Shown here: positions 45,933 through 55,404 of the stretch, piece by piece
How the letters are laid out: every line of letters begins with the position of its first letter
How positions within the stretch are numbered: position 1 is the stretch's first letter
Assembly: GCF_002007105.1 (NCBI RefSeq)
Contig: NZ_MVBC01000012.1
Location: 1-64,000 of the forward strand
Origin: Hymenobacter sp. CRA2
Lineage (GTDB): Bacteria > Bacteroidota > Bacteroidia > Cytophagales > Hymenobacteraceae
Reading direction: 5' to 3'
Length of the DNA: 64,000 nt
Made by a program: the position numbers and the translations under genes
Notes under the pieces: generated by a model
The model's database searches: none
The model's input: only the letters and a program-made list of their open reading frames with translations
Told to the model about the DNA's origin: nothing

Positions 45933-45961
45933 TCACGGTAGCAGCTGATCATCATACCTGG

Positions 45962-47098
45962 ATGCACAGGCAACAAAATGCCAGGAGGCGGAGCTACTGC
46001 ATTACTAATCAGCAATTCACTCCCCTCTTCATCCTATTTCTGCGCGCAAACTGCTTTCTTGCAGGACGATTCACCACCCCCTTGGATCTACTTACTGCTT
46101 TTCCGCCCGTTCCACGCGACTTGCTGGTGTGGCAGCACGCCGTTGCGTGCCTGCGCGCCGGCATTCCGGCCACGCTATTGCTGGTGGTGAGCAGCAGCGG
46201 CTCCAGCCCGGGTCGGCAAGGCTTCAAGATGAGCGTGGCGCCGGGCAGCATGGTAGGTTCCATCGGCGGGGGCATCATGGAGCACAAGTTTGTGGAGCTG
46301 GCCCGCAGCCGCATGGCCGAGCAGCAGCCCGAGGTGCTCATCCGGGAGCAGATTCACCGCAGCGAGGCCCCGCATGACCGCTCGGGCATGATTTGCTCGG
46401 GTCAGCAGACGGTGGTGCTGCTGCCGCTACAGCCCACGTACCTGCCCGCGCTGCGCCAGATAGCTCACGCCCTGCAGCACGACGAACGCGCCTGGCTGCA
46501 ACTCACCGGCAGCGGCGAGCTGCAAGTGGGAAATGGCGTCCCGCCGCTGCCGGCTGGTTTTCAGCCCGCTCAAGACCCCTATCCGTGGCGCTACACCGAG
46601 GCCTTGGGCTTCCGCGACCAACTCGTCATTGTGGGCGGCGGCCACGTGGGCCTGGCCCTGTCGCAGCTGGCGGCTACGCTGGACTTCCGCCTCGTGGTGC
46701 TCGACGACCGTGCCGGGCTGAATACCCTACAGCTCAACCCCTACGCCCACGAAAAGCGCACGGTGGAGTACCAAAACCTAGCCCAGGAAATAGCCGAAGG
46801 CCCGCATCAGTACGTGGTCATCATGACGGTTGGCTACCGCACCGACGCGGTGGCGCTGCGTCAGCTGCTCGCCAAGCGCTTCGCCTACCTCGGCCTGATG
46901 GGCAGCGAAGCCAAAATTGCCCAGCTGCGCCAGGACCTTTACGCCGAGGGCTACACCGCCGAGCAGCTGGCCCACTTGCACGCCCCGATTGGCATTCCGA
47001 TTCATAGCCGTACGCCGCCGGAAATTGCCGTTAGTGTGGCTGCTGAGCTGATTCGGGCGCGCAATGCGCCGGGCGCCGACACGTCGCCGCAGCGGTAG
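45962..47098 (+). CDS. xdhC: XdhC-type xanthine dehydrogenase maturation factor
   Basis: About 378 residues; the start is uncertain, as the first 45 residues (from ATG 45962) look unlike the family and a later TTG/GTG in LLVWQHAVACL could be used. The N-terminal XdhC/CoxI domain begins with LLVVSSSGSSPGRQGFKMSV and GSIGGGIMEHKFVELA. The C-terminal Rossmann domain has DQLVIVGGGHVGLALSQLAATL and the GLMGSEAKIAQLRQ signature. XdhC binds the molybdenum cofactor, adds the terminal sulfur with a cysteine desulfurase and inserts it into the XdhB subunit. Position after xdhB fits this role, although separated by the palindromic repeat. Confidence 0.88.
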   Translation: MHRQQNARRRSYCITNQQFTPLFILFLRANCFLAGRFTTPLDLLTAFPPVPRDLLVWQHAVACLRAGIPATLLLVVSSSGSSPGRQGFKMSVAPGSMVGSIGGGIMEHKFVELARSRMAEQQPEVLIREQIHRSEAPHDRSGMICSGQQTVVLLPLQPTYLPALRQIAHALQHDERAWLQLTGSGELQVGNGVPPLPAGFQPAQDPYPWRYTEALGFRDQLVIVGGGHVGLALSQLAATLDFRLVVLDDRAGLNTLQLNPYAHEKRTVEYQNLAQEIAEGPHQYVVIMTVGYRTDAVALRQLLAKRFAYLGLMGSEAKIAQLRQDLYAEGYTAEQLAHLHAPIGIPIHSRTPPEIAVSVAAELIRARNAPGADTSPQR

Positions 47099-47158
47099 GG
47101 CAGCGTACCCTTTGGACCGGTCCACCAGAGAAGCAGGCGGCCCAAGAGGGCTAGCGCA

Positions 47159-47701
47159 CTACCGATCCAGGCCCTGAATCATCACGCACTCCTCCATCGT
47201 CAGCCCGGACATCTGCACCCAGTGCAGCAGCTCGGGCGTTTTGATGGTTTCAATCCGGTCGTTGCGGTGCCGCTGGCTGAGCTGCTCTACCAGCTCGTGA
47301 CCAGCGGTTTGCTCGATCAGATAGCCGATGGCACACACCCGGCCGTCGCGGTCCATCAGGCAGGGCCGGCGCCGGGCGGGGTGCTCCGTATCGATGGGAA
47401 ACAGGCCGGTGGTCCAGTACGCGTGGAGCAACTTGAGCGTGCGGTAGCGGCGGCGGCGCAGGTGACTGGGCATGCCACGGGTGCCCTTGTGCCGCAGCAC
47501 GTCCTCGGTGTACTGCAAGTGGGCGGCAATGCGCGCGTGTTCGTCGGCGACGCTCAGCACGGGCTCCACCGCCGCGGGTTTATAGCTCACGGGCCGGATC
47601 AGGAAACTGGCAGCAGTGCCCTCAGCCGCCGAATTTTGCTGGCAGCCAGTGCTGAATAAACCGCCGGCCACCAGACCAGCGAGGATAACCAATGTTTTCA
47701 C
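47159..47701 (-). CDS. Small lipoprotein of unknown function, RDGRVCAIGYLI-type
   Basis: A 180-residue protein with signal MKTLVILAGLVAGGLFSTGC (lipobox Cys20). Its middle has a basic RRRRYRTLKLLHAYW stretch, then a conserved-looking DRDGRVCAIGYLIEQTAGHELVEQL and the C-terminal TPELLHWVQMSGLTMEECVMIQG. I have seen the CAIGYLI...SGLT-EE pattern in proteins of unknown function from Bacteroidetes and Myxobacteria. There is no obvious catalytic motif. It is transcribed alone, with a good promoter at 47786-47817. Confidence 0.6.
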   Translation of the reverse strand: MKTLVILAGLVAGGLFSTGCQQNSAAEGTAASFLIRPVSYKPAAVEPVLSVADEHARIAAHLQYTEDVLRHKGTRGMPSHLRRRRYRTLKLLHAYWTTGLFPIDTEHPARRRPCLMDRDGRVCAIGYLIEQTAGHELVEQLSQRHRNDRIETIKTPELLHWVQMSGLTMEECVMIQGLDR

Positions 47702-47785
47702 GGTGGGTAAGGATAGCTGCGCGCAAAGCAGCGGTCAGGCGCCGGGCGTTGGTAGCCTCCAACTGCTGCTTCGCTTTCTATGATC

Positions 47786-47817
47786 CAAAAATACCCCAAC
47801 AGGTTGCAAAACACCAA
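47786..47817 (-). promoter_or_regulatory. Promoter of the small lipoprotein gene
   Basis: TATTTTTG (47786-47793) is a perfect -7 element. TTG within TTTTTGG at 47815-47817 gives a 21-bp spacer. The start codon is about 85 bp downstream. The surrounding DNA (47760-47880) is AT-rich. Confidence 0.6.
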
Positions 47818-47888
47818 AAACTTTTAATAGAATCAGCCTATTTATTCTTGTTATTGTTGAGTTAACCAAACTAAATAAGCGCTAGGAC

Positions 47889-49769
47889 TTATTGGTACCC
47901 GGCAGCCTGTAACTGAAACAGCTCAGCGTAGCGCCCGCCGCGCGCTAACAACTCCTGGTGGCTGCCCAGCTCCACAAACTGACCGTGCTCAATGACCAGA
48001 ATGCGGTCGGCCATGCGCACGGTGCTGAAGCGGTGCGAAATGAGCACGGCGGTTTTGCCCTGCGTCAGCTCCTTGAAGCGCTGAAACACCTCGTACTCGG
48101 CGCGGGCATCGAGGGCGGCGGTGGGCTCGTCGAGGATGAGCAACTGGGCGTCGCGCATGTAGGCGCGGCCCAGCGCAATTTTCTGCCACTCGCCGCCCGA
48201 CAGGTCTACCCCGCCGTTGAAGCGCCGCCCGATCATCTGCTCGTAGCCGGCGGGCAGCTTGGCAATGACGGAGTCGGCGAGGCTCTGCGCGGCGGCCTGC
48301 TCGATGCGCGGGCGGTTGTCCTTTTCCTCGATGCGGCCCACGGCCAGGTTCTGGCCCGCCGGCAGCTGAAAGCGCACGAAGTCCTGGAAGATAACCCCGA
48401 TTTCCTGCCGCAGCTCGGCCGGGTCGTATTCGCGCAGATCGTGGCCATCGAGCAGGATGCGGCCTTCGGTGGGGTCGTAGAGGCGGGCCAGCAGCTTGAC
48501 GAGAGTCGTTTTGCCCGCGCCGTTTTCGCCCACCAGGGCCAGCTTCTCGCCCGCCCGAAGCTGGAAGTTGAGGTGGCGCAGAGCCCATTTTTCGCTGTTG
48601 CGGTAGCGGAAACCCACATTGTCGAAGGTAAAGCCCTCCCGGATAGGCCGCGGGAAGGGCCGCACCGACTGACCCGTTTCGGGCCGCCGGATGCGCGGCT
48701 GCAGGTGGAAGAAGTCGAAGAAGTCCTGCAAGTACAGGGCGCCATCGGCCACTGAGCTGAAGCGGCTCAGGATGCCTTCGAGCAAGCTGCGCATGCGCCC
48801 GAAGGAGCCGGCCAGAAACGTCAGCTGGCCCACCGAAATCTGCCCGCGCACGGCCTGGCTGATGATGTACACGTAGGCGGCGTAGTAGCCGGCCGCGCCT
48901 ACGGCGGCGAAGAACGTGCCCCAGCCCGCGCGACGGATGACGAGGTCCTTGTTTTGCTGGTAGAACTGATCCGACAACAGCCGAAAACGGTCAATCAGAA
49001 AGCCCGAGAGGCCGAAAATCTTCACCTCCTTGGCCGTTTCGTCAGAGGCCCCGGTCTGGCGCAAGTAGTCCAACTCGCGCCGCTCGGGCGTCCAGCCGTG
49101 CACCAGCGAGTAGCTACGCTCGTTGAAGTGCGACTCGCCCAGAAACGCTGGTACCACCGCCACCAGCAGGAGCAGGAGTAGCCAGGGATTGAACGTTACC
49201 AGGCCCACGGCCAGAAACGCCATGGTGATGAAATCCTGCGCCTGCGAGAGCACCTGCGCCATGAGCACGGTGCGCGAGAGGGTTTGACGCCGGGCCCGTT
49301 CCAGCTTGTCGTAGAAGGCGCTGTCCTCGAACTGGTCGAGGTCGAGCTCGGCCGCGTGCTCCATCAGCCGGATGGAGGTCTGGTTGGCAAACAGGTCGCC
49401 GAGCAGGGAATCGAGCAGGGCCACGCCCCGGCCCAGGGCGTCGGAGAGAATGGCCAGGCCGAACTCCAGCGCCACGAGCGTGAGGGCCGGGGTCAGGCTG
49501 CGCTCGGCCGCGGGCTGGCGGCTCAGCGTCACCACCGCGTCGAGAATCAGCTGGCCTACGTAGAGCATGGCCACGGGCAAAGCGGCGCGCACCAGGCGTA
49601 GGGCAATGTTGCCCAGGGTGAGGCCGGGGGAGGTCTGCCAGATCAGCCGCAGAAACTCCGGTAGGTTTTTGAGGGCCGAAAACCGCTCGCGCACCGTCAC
49701 GGCGGGCTTGCCGTCGGGGCGCGGGCGCTTGGCCGAAATGCGCTGCAAAAAAGTAGTCCAGAAACTCAT
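47889..49769 (-). CDS. ABC exporter half-transporter (permease plus ATPase)
   Basis: A 626-residue fused half-transporter. The N-terminal half has six predicted spans (for example LVRAALPVAMLYVGQLILDAVV, AFLAVGLVTFNPWLLLLLLVAV, AAVGAAGYYAAYVYIISQAV). The nucleotide-binding domain from about residue 385 has Walker A GENGAGKTTLVKLL (412-419), Q-loop VIFQDFV, signature LSGGEWQKIALGRA (about 521), Walker B LLILDEPTAALDA and the H-loop ISHRFSTV. It would act as a homodimer exporting lipids, peptides or drugs. Substrate is unknown. It is divergent from the MFS gene, so the pair might share regulation. Confidence 0.88.
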   Translation of the reverse strand: MSFWTTFLQRISAKRPRPDGKPAVTVRERFSALKNLPEFLRLIWQTSPGLTLGNIALRLVRAALPVAMLYVGQLILDAVVTLSRQPAAERSLTPALTLVALEFGLAILSDALGRGVALLDSLLGDLFANQTSIRLMEHAAELDLDQFEDSAFYDKLERARRQTLSRTVLMAQVLSQAQDFITMAFLAVGLVTFNPWLLLLLLVAVVPAFLGESHFNERSYSLVHGWTPERRELDYLRQTGASDETAKEVKIFGLSGFLIDRFRLLSDQFYQQNKDLVIRRAGWGTFFAAVGAAGYYAAYVYIISQAVRGQISVGQLTFLAGSFGRMRSLLEGILSRFSSVADGALYLQDFFDFFHLQPRIRRPETGQSVRPFPRPIREGFTFDNVGFRYRNSEKWALRHLNFQLRAGEKLALVGENGAGKTTLVKLLARLYDPTEGRILLDGHDLREYDPAELRQEIGVIFQDFVRFQLPAGQNLAVGRIEEKDNRPRIEQAAAQSLADSVIAKLPAGYEQMIGRRFNGGVDLSGGEWQKIALGRAYMRDAQLLILDEPTAALDARAEYEVFQRFKELTQGKTAVLISHRFSTVRMADRILVIEHGQFVELGSHQELLARGGRYAELFQLQAAGYQ

Positions 49770-49899
49770 AGGTACAGGCGCTTACGCACACGGCGCGCCA
49801 ACGGTCAAGCTGCGCCGTTTTGGCAGCATACTCCGCTGCCGTTGGCTTCGCCGCAGCGCGGCGGCCCCGGACCCGAATCCGTGGCCCTTCATTTCGGGC

Positions 49900-49907
49900 T
49901 ACCTTTG
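49900..49907 (+). promoter_or_regulatory. -7 promoter element of the MFS transporter
   Basis: TACCTTTG on the plus strand, 26 bp before ATG 49934. It lies inside the longer open frame and therefore supports the shorter start. Confidence 0.5.
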
Positions 49908-49933
49908 CGGGCGCAACAGCGTACCGCTTCTTC

Positions 49934-51124
49934 ATGCCCACTGCTTCCACCCCGCGGGTGTACACGGCCGGTTTCTGGCTGATGTGCCTGAGCTCCTTTT
50001 TGTTCTTTCTGAGCTTCAACCTGCTTATTCCGGAGCTACCGGACCACCTCACGCGCCTGGGGGGAGGCGAGTACAAGGGCTACATCATTGCTCTGTTCAC
50101 CGTCACGGCGGCCATTTCGCGCCCGTTCAGCGGCAAGCTGGCCGATACGGTGGGGCGCATTCCGGTCATGGTCATCGGCACCCTGGTGTGCTTCGTGTGC
50201 GGCTTCCTCTACGCCTGGGCTACCACGGTTTTTACCTTTTTGGCGCTGCGCCTGCTGCACGGCTTCAGCACCGGCTTCAAGCCCACTGGCACCGCCGCCT
50301 TCATTGCCGATATCATCCCGGTGGAGCGCCGCGGCGAGGCCATGGGGCTACTGGGGGTGTGTGGTACTCTGGGTATGGCCGTGGGGCCGGCATTGTGCGG
50401 GCCCATCACCGAGTACTTCTCCATCAACACCCTGTTCTACGTCTCGTCGGGGCTCGCGCTGCTCTCGGTGCTGGTGCAAGGCACCATGACGGAAACGCTG
50501 GCCGTGACGCAGCGGCAGAAGTTTCACTGGGGCCTGCTGCGCATTGAGTGGCACGAGGTGCTGGAGCCGCGGGTGCTCAAGCCGGCTGTGGTCACGCTGC
50601 TCTGCCTGTTTCCCTACGGCGCCATCGTCACCATCGTGCCCGACCAAAGCCAGCTGCTGGGCCTGACGGGCCTGACCAAAGGCTCGTTTTTCATCTGCTA
50701 CACCATTTCCACCTTGGCCGTGCGCCTGGTGGCGGGCCGCGCCTCCGATATCTACGGGCGGGTACCGGTGCTGCGCCTCTCTACCCTGGCGCTGGTGCTG
50801 GCCCTGGCCGTGCTCACGCTGGCGCACACGCCGCTGGTGTTCCTGATTGGGGCGGGCCTGTTCGGCCTGGCCTCAGGGCTGAACTCGCCTACCCTTTACG
50901 CCTGGACCGTGGATTTAAGTCACCCCGAGCACCGCGGCCGGGCCGTGGGCACCATGTATATCGCGCTGGAAGTGGGCATCATGTTCGGGGCGCTGCTGGC
51001 CGGCTGGGTGTACTCCAACGACGCCAGCCGCCTACCGCTGGTATACGCCCTGAGCGCGGCCTGCGTGCTCGGCGCGCTGCTGTACTTGTACCGCCAGCCC
51101 AAGCACCAAACCGCCGCGGCTTGA
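49934..51124 (+). CDS. Major facilitator superfamily transporter
   Basis: A 396-residue protein with about 12 hydrophobic helices. It starts MPTASTPRVYTAGFWLMCL; the frame extends back to 49820, but the promoter element at 49900-49907 and the strange GC-rich codons argue against that. The loop after TM2 carries the MFS signature-like GKLADTVGRIPVMVIG, and the loop between TM8 and TM9 has GRASDIYGRVPVLRLS. It exports or imports small molecules by proton antiport or symport. No substrate can be inferred. It is the divergent partner of the ABC exporter. Confidence 0.88.
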   Translation: MPTASTPRVYTAGFWLMCLSSFLFFLSFNLLIPELPDHLTRLGGGEYKGYIIALFTVTAAISRPFSGKLADTVGRIPVMVIGTLVCFVCGFLYAWATTVFTFLALRLLHGFSTGFKPTGTAAFIADIIPVERRGEAMGLLGVCGTLGMAVGPALCGPITEYFSINTLFYVSSGLALLSVLVQGTMTETLAVTQRQKFHWGLLRIEWHEVLEPRVLKPAVVTLLCLFPYGAIVTIVPDQSQLLGLTGLTKGSFFICYTISTLAVRLVAGRASDIYGRVPVLRLSTLALVLALAVLTLAHTPLVFLIGAGLFGLASGLNSPTLYAWTVDLSHPEHRGRAVGTMYIALEVGIMFGALLAGWVYSNDASRLPLVYALSAACVLGALLYLYRQPKHQTAAA

Positions 51125-51254
51125 CATTAAAAAATTTCATCTAGACTTCATTTATATTCCTTGCATATAGTACTTTTAGGGTACTAAACTGCGCGACCTA
51201 AGCATTTAGCGGCGGACAATCAGCTTTAGGCCGATTTGTCTCTTATCCCGCTGT

Positions 51255-53282
51255 ATGCAATCCGTTGTAGGTGGGCTTCTCGGAGCCCTGTTAGCATGTT
51301 CCGTAGCCGGGGCTGCCATTGCCCAGGACGCCCCTATTAAGTTCGGAAAAGTAGAAGCCAAAGACTTCGACCCGGCCACTTACCACAACACCGCCGACGC
51401 GCCCGCCGTGGTGCTCTGTGACTTCGGTCAGTCGCGCATTGCGGGCGGCGACGAAGGCTTTTACGTGGTGTTCGAGCGCGTGACCCGCGTGCTCGTGCTC
51501 AATAAAGCTGGCTACGAGCAGGCCACCGTGCGCGTGCCGCTCTATCGCCGCGATGGGCAGGAAGAGAAGCTCCTGAACGTAAAAGGCTTCACCTACAACC
51601 TGGTCGGCGGCAAGGTGGAAAAGCAGAAGCTCGACGAGAGCGGCATCTTCCGCGAGCAGGTTGATAACAACCGCACCGTGGGCAAATTCACCTTGCCCAG
51701 CGTGCGCGAAGGATCCATCCTGGAGTACACCTACACGGTCAAATCGGGCTTTGTCTTCAACCTGCAGGACTGGCAGTTTCAGCGCGATATTCCGGTGGAG
51801 TGGAGCGAGTACCGCACGCTGATTCCCGGGTTTTACACCTACAAGGAAATACCCCACGGCTACCTGCCTTACAAGTGGCAGGAGCGCAAGGTAGTGAGCT
51901 ACAGTACTTCGGTACGGCAGACAGTGCACGACAGCTACGGCAGCAGCACCGGCAACACCAACATGCTAACGCTAACCTGCAACGCGCTCAATAGCCGGTG
52001 GGTGATGGAGCAGGTGCCGGCGTTCCGCGAAGAGGCGTATATGACTACTCCGCGCGACTACCTGGCGGCTCTGGACTTCGAGCTGGACAAAATCCAGTGG
52101 GACGAAAAGCACGTGCAACAGGTAACATCTACCTGGGAGAAAATCAGCGAGGAAATGCTGAAGGACGACGACTTCGGGGGTTACCTGAAGGAACGCTCGT
52201 CGCTGACGCCCGCCGCCCAGGCCCTGGCCACGCAGGTGCCCGATCCGGCCGCCCGCGCCGCGGCGGCCGTAGCCCTGGTACAGCAGGCTGTGCGCTACAA
52301 CGGCGAGACGCGCATGTACGCCCACACGCCGCTCAAGCGCGTGCTGGAGCAAAAACAAGGCACGTCGGCCGAGCTGAACCTGCTGCTGATCCGGACCCTG
52401 CGCGACGCAGGCTTGCAGGCTAACCCCGTGCTGGTAAGCACCCGCAGCCACGGCCGCATCCAGACGGAAGTACCGCTGCTCAGCCAGTTCAACTACACGC
52501 TGGCCCAGGTGAGCCTGGCACCCGGCCAGGACCTGCTGCTCGACGCAACCAACCCGCTGCTCGAACCCGGCACCTTGCCCGAGCAATGCCTGAACGGGCA
52601 GGGCCGCCTCATTGGCCCGCAGGGCCGCTGGGTGTCGCTGCTACCCACCCAACGCTTCCTGCACTTCACCAACGCCCGGCTGGTGCTGGACGAACAGGGC
52701 AACCTGAGCGGCAACGTGAAAGTGGAATACGGTGGTTACGCCGGCGTGGACGAGCGCGGCGCCGTGGCCGAACACGGAGAGAAGGACTACGTCGGCTCGT
52801 GGCAACGACGCCACCCCGACTGGAAGCTCACCCGCTCGGCCGTGCAGCGCCTGGAAGAACGGGCCAAGCCCCTGCTGCTCGACCTGGATGTGCACGTACC
52901 CGGCCCGGCCGCGACGACCGGGCAGCCGCTGTACCTGCCGGTGATGCAGCTGTTTGCCGACGTGTCGAACCCCTTTCCGCAGGAGCAGCGCCGCTACCCC
53001 GTCGACTTCGGCATGGCCCACGAGTACACGACCACCGTGCTGGTAACCCTACCCGCGGGCTACACTGTGGAGGAGCTGCCGGCCAAAACACTGCTGGAGC
53101 TACCCAACGGCGACGGCCGCTTCGTGTACGAGGCCACGCTGCAGGGCCAGACGCTGCAGCTCACCAGCCGCCTGCTGCTGCGCAAGGCCGAATACCAGCC
53201 GCGCGAGTACGCCGCCCTGCGCGAGCTGTTTACCCGCTCGTTGGCCAAGCACCGCGAACCGCTGGTGCTGCGCCGCCCCTAA
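51255..53282 (+). CDS. DUF3857 protein, catalytic cysteine missing (copy 1 of 3)
   Basis: A 675-residue exported protein with signal peptide to about AIAQ (residue 24). The DUF3857 N-terminal domain (about 50-230: YTVKSGFVFNLQDWQFQRDIPVEWSEYR region) is followed by a transglutaminase-like fold (about 300-440) and a C-terminal beta domain. In the transglutaminase fold the usual GxCxD motif reads G369-T-S-A-E, so the nucleophile Cys is Ser371. The segment LLLIRTLRDAGLQANPVLVSTRSHG after it is conserved. It is probably a non-enzymatic binding protein at the cell envelope. It is the first of three tandem genes; a weak -7-like site (TACTTTTA) is at 51171-51178. Confidence 0.78.
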   Translation: MQSVVGGLLGALLACSVAGAAIAQDAPIKFGKVEAKDFDPATYHNTADAPAVVLCDFGQSRIAGGDEGFYVVFERVTRVLVLNKAGYEQATVRVPLYRRDGQEEKLLNVKGFTYNLVGGKVEKQKLDESGIFREQVDNNRTVGKFTLPSVREGSILEYTYTVKSGFVFNLQDWQFQRDIPVEWSEYRTLIPGFYTYKEIPHGYLPYKWQERKVVSYSTSVRQTVHDSYGSSTGNTNMLTLTCNALNSRWVMEQVPAFREEAYMTTPRDYLAALDFELDKIQWDEKHVQQVTSTWEKISEEMLKDDDFGGYLKERSSLTPAAQALATQVPDPAARAAAAVALVQQAVRYNGETRMYAHTPLKRVLEQKQGTSAELNLLLIRTLRDAGLQANPVLVSTRSHGRIQTEVPLLSQFNYTLAQVSLAPGQDLLLDATNPLLEPGTLPEQCLNGQGRLIGPQGRWVSLLPTQRFLHFTNARLVLDEQGNLSGNVKVEYGGYAGVDERGAVAEHGEKDYVGSWQRRHPDWKLTRSAVQRLEERAKPLLLDLDVHVPGPAATTGQPLYLPVMQLFADVSNPFPQEQRRYPVDFGMAHEYTTTVLVTLPAGYTVEELPAKTLLELPNGDGRFVYEATLQGQTLQLTSRLLLRKAEYQPREYAALRELFTRSLAKHREPLVLRRP

Positions 53283-53346
53283 TTCAGCCACTACCGGGCC
53301 GCCCCGGTGGCCCGCTCCCGTTCGAATTCAATAACTCACTGCCTGT

Positions 53347-55404
53347 ATGCAACACCGTTTACTACACTGGGGCCTCGCCCTCACCTGCGCCGCGCTGGCT
53401 TACCTGCCGGCTCAGGCCCAGACCGAGCCTGTCAAATTCGGCAAAATCGAACCCAAAGACTTTGACAAGGCGGCCTTCGTGGGCGACAGCGCCGCCAACG
53501 CGGTGGTGCTGTGCGACTACGGCCGCTCTTACTTCATCATGTCGCCGAAAGGCGAGTTTCGCGTCGCCTTTGAGCGCGTGACCCGCATCAAAATCCTTAA
53601 AAAAGGCGGCTACGAGTGGGGCGACGGCGAAGTGACGCTGTACCGCCGCGGCGGCGAGGAGGAAAAGATCAGCAACCTGCGGGGCTTTACCTACAACGAA
53701 GGCGCGAAAGGCGAAATCACCAAGACCAAGCTGGAGAGCAGCAGCATCTTCACCGAGCAGCTCGACGAGCACTACACCCGGCGTAAGTTCTCTATGCCCA
53801 ATGTGCACGAGGGCTCGGTGGTGGAATATGCCTACACGGTTTCCTCCGACTTCCTCTTCAACTTCCAAGACTGGTCTTTCCAAAACAGCATTCCGACGCG
53901 CTGGAGCGAGTACCGGGCCAGCATCCCGGAGTATTTCGACTACAAGCAGCTCTGGCAGGGCTACGAGCCCATGGCCGTGCAGGAAAAAAACGAAGGCACG
54001 ACGCAGTTCACCGTCAGCTGGGGTGGTGAGTCCGTAGGCTCGGGCTTCAACTCGCAGCGGGTATCGGGCGGCAGCGAAACCGTGACGCCGCGCGTGACCA
54101 ACTACCGCTGGGCTGGCCAAAACATCCCCGCGCTCAAGTCGGAGCCTTACATGACCACGACGCGCGACTACATCACCCGCGTGGACTTTGAGCTGGCCGG
54201 GGTTCGGTTCCCGAATTCGGCGTACCAGAATGTTAGCAACTCCTGGGAAAAGGTGCAGTCCGAGCTGCTGACTTCCGACAACTTCGGCGGCCAGCTGCGC
54301 CGCGGCAGCGGGCTGCTTAAAACGCAGATTGCCGCCCTGGTAGCCAAATACCCTAACCCGGCCGAGCGCGCCGCCGCCGTGCACGAGCTGGTGCGTACGG
54401 GGATGAAAAGCTCCGATTACGGCCTGTTTTCGAACGTAGGGGTGCGCAAAGCCTGGGAGCAGCACGGCGGCAATGCCGCTGACGTGAACCTGCTGCTGGT
54501 GGCTGCCCTGCGCGACGCCGGGCTGCAGGCCAACCCCGTTATCCTCAGCACCCGCGACCACGGCCAGGTAAATGCTACCTTCCCGCTTATCTCGCGCTTC
54601 AACTACGTGGTGGCCCACGTGCAGCTGCCCGATAGCCAGCAAGTGCTGGCCGACGCCACCGAGGAGCTGGCTCCCTTTGGCATGCTGCCCGAGCACTGCC
54701 TCAACGGCCAGGGCCGCCTTATCCGGGACGAAAAGAACGGCTCGTGGGTGAAGCTGGACTCCCCGTTCCGCCACGTGCATTTCCGCTCAGCCCAACTCAC
54801 GCTGGATGAGCGCGGCACGCTCAGCGGCAAGATGCGCGACGAGCAAAGCGGCTACCTGGCCCTGCAGCAGCGCAACGACCTGCGCCAGCAAGGCGAGAAA
54901 AAGTACGTGGAGAACCTGGTAAAGGAGCTGGAAGGCTGGAAGATTGACAAGTTTGCTTTCCAGAATGCAGCCGTGCTGGCCAAGCCCCTGATGCTGGACC
55001 TCGACCTGCGCATCCCGGGCGAGTCGGAGCAGCCGCTGGGTACCATCTACCTCAGCCTGATGCAGGCCCTGAACGACGCCGGCCAGAACCCCTTCAAACA
55101 CACGGAACGCCGCTTCCCGGTGGACTTTGCTACGCGCCGCGAGCAAACCAGCATGGTAACGCTCACGCTGCCCGCCAACTACGCGGTGGAAGAGCTGCCG
55201 AAGAGTGCCCAGATAGAGCTGCCCAATGGTGGTGGCCGCTTCCTGTTCAACGTAACTCCCGTGGGCAATACGCTGCAGATCATGAGCCGCATGACCCTGA
55301 ACCGCAGCATGTTTCTGGCCGAAGAGTACCCCGGCCTGCGCGAGTTCTACGAGCGGATGCTGGCCAAGCAGGCCGAGAAAATTGTGCTGAAGCGCAAGTC
55401 ATGA
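53347..55404 (+). CDS. DUF3857 protein, catalytic cysteine missing (copy 2 of 3)
   Basis: A 685-residue paralogue of the previous gene, with the same order of domains. Signal peptide to about AQAQ, then TEPVKFGKIEPKDFDKA, which matches the first copy (DAPIKFGKVEAKDFDPA). In the transglutaminase-like region the motif reads G375-N-A-A-D, so the catalytic Cys position is Ala377. A run of LLLVAALRDAGLQANPVILSTRDHG follows, as in copy 1. The stop codon overlaps the start of the third gene (ATGA), so translational coupling is expected. Likely envelope-associated and non-enzymatic. Confidence 0.78.
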   Translation: MQHRLLHWGLALTCAALAYLPAQAQTEPVKFGKIEPKDFDKAAFVGDSAANAVVLCDYGRSYFIMSPKGEFRVAFERVTRIKILKKGGYEWGDGEVTLYRRGGEEEKISNLRGFTYNEGAKGEITKTKLESSSIFTEQLDEHYTRRKFSMPNVHEGSVVEYAYTVSSDFLFNFQDWSFQNSIPTRWSEYRASIPEYFDYKQLWQGYEPMAVQEKNEGTTQFTVSWGGESVGSGFNSQRVSGGSETVTPRVTNYRWAGQNIPALKSEPYMTTTRDYITRVDFELAGVRFPNSAYQNVSNSWEKVQSELLTSDNFGGQLRRGSGLLKTQIAALVAKYPNPAERAAAVHELVRTGMKSSDYGLFSNVGVRKAWEQHGGNAADVNLLLVAALRDAGLQANPVILSTRDHGQVNATFPLISRFNYVVAHVQLPDSQQVLADATEELAPFGMLPEHCLNGQGRLIRDEKNGSWVKLDSPFRHVHFRSAQLTLDERGTLSGKMRDEQSGYLALQQRNDLRQQGEKKYVENLVKELEGWKIDKFAFQNAAVLAKPLMLDLDLRIPGESEQPLGTIYLSLMQALNDAGQNPFKHTERRFPVDFATRREQTSMVTLTLPANYAVEELPKSAQIELPNGGGRFLFNVTPVGNTLQIMSRMTLNRSMFLAEEYPGLREFYERMLAKQAEKIVLKRKS

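Noticed and set aside
49114-50076. 320-codon minus-strand frame overlapping the ABC exporter start and the MFS gene
   Set aside because: It is an out-of-frame shadow of the ABC gene with Arg/Ala/Pro-rich composition; it contains no domain.
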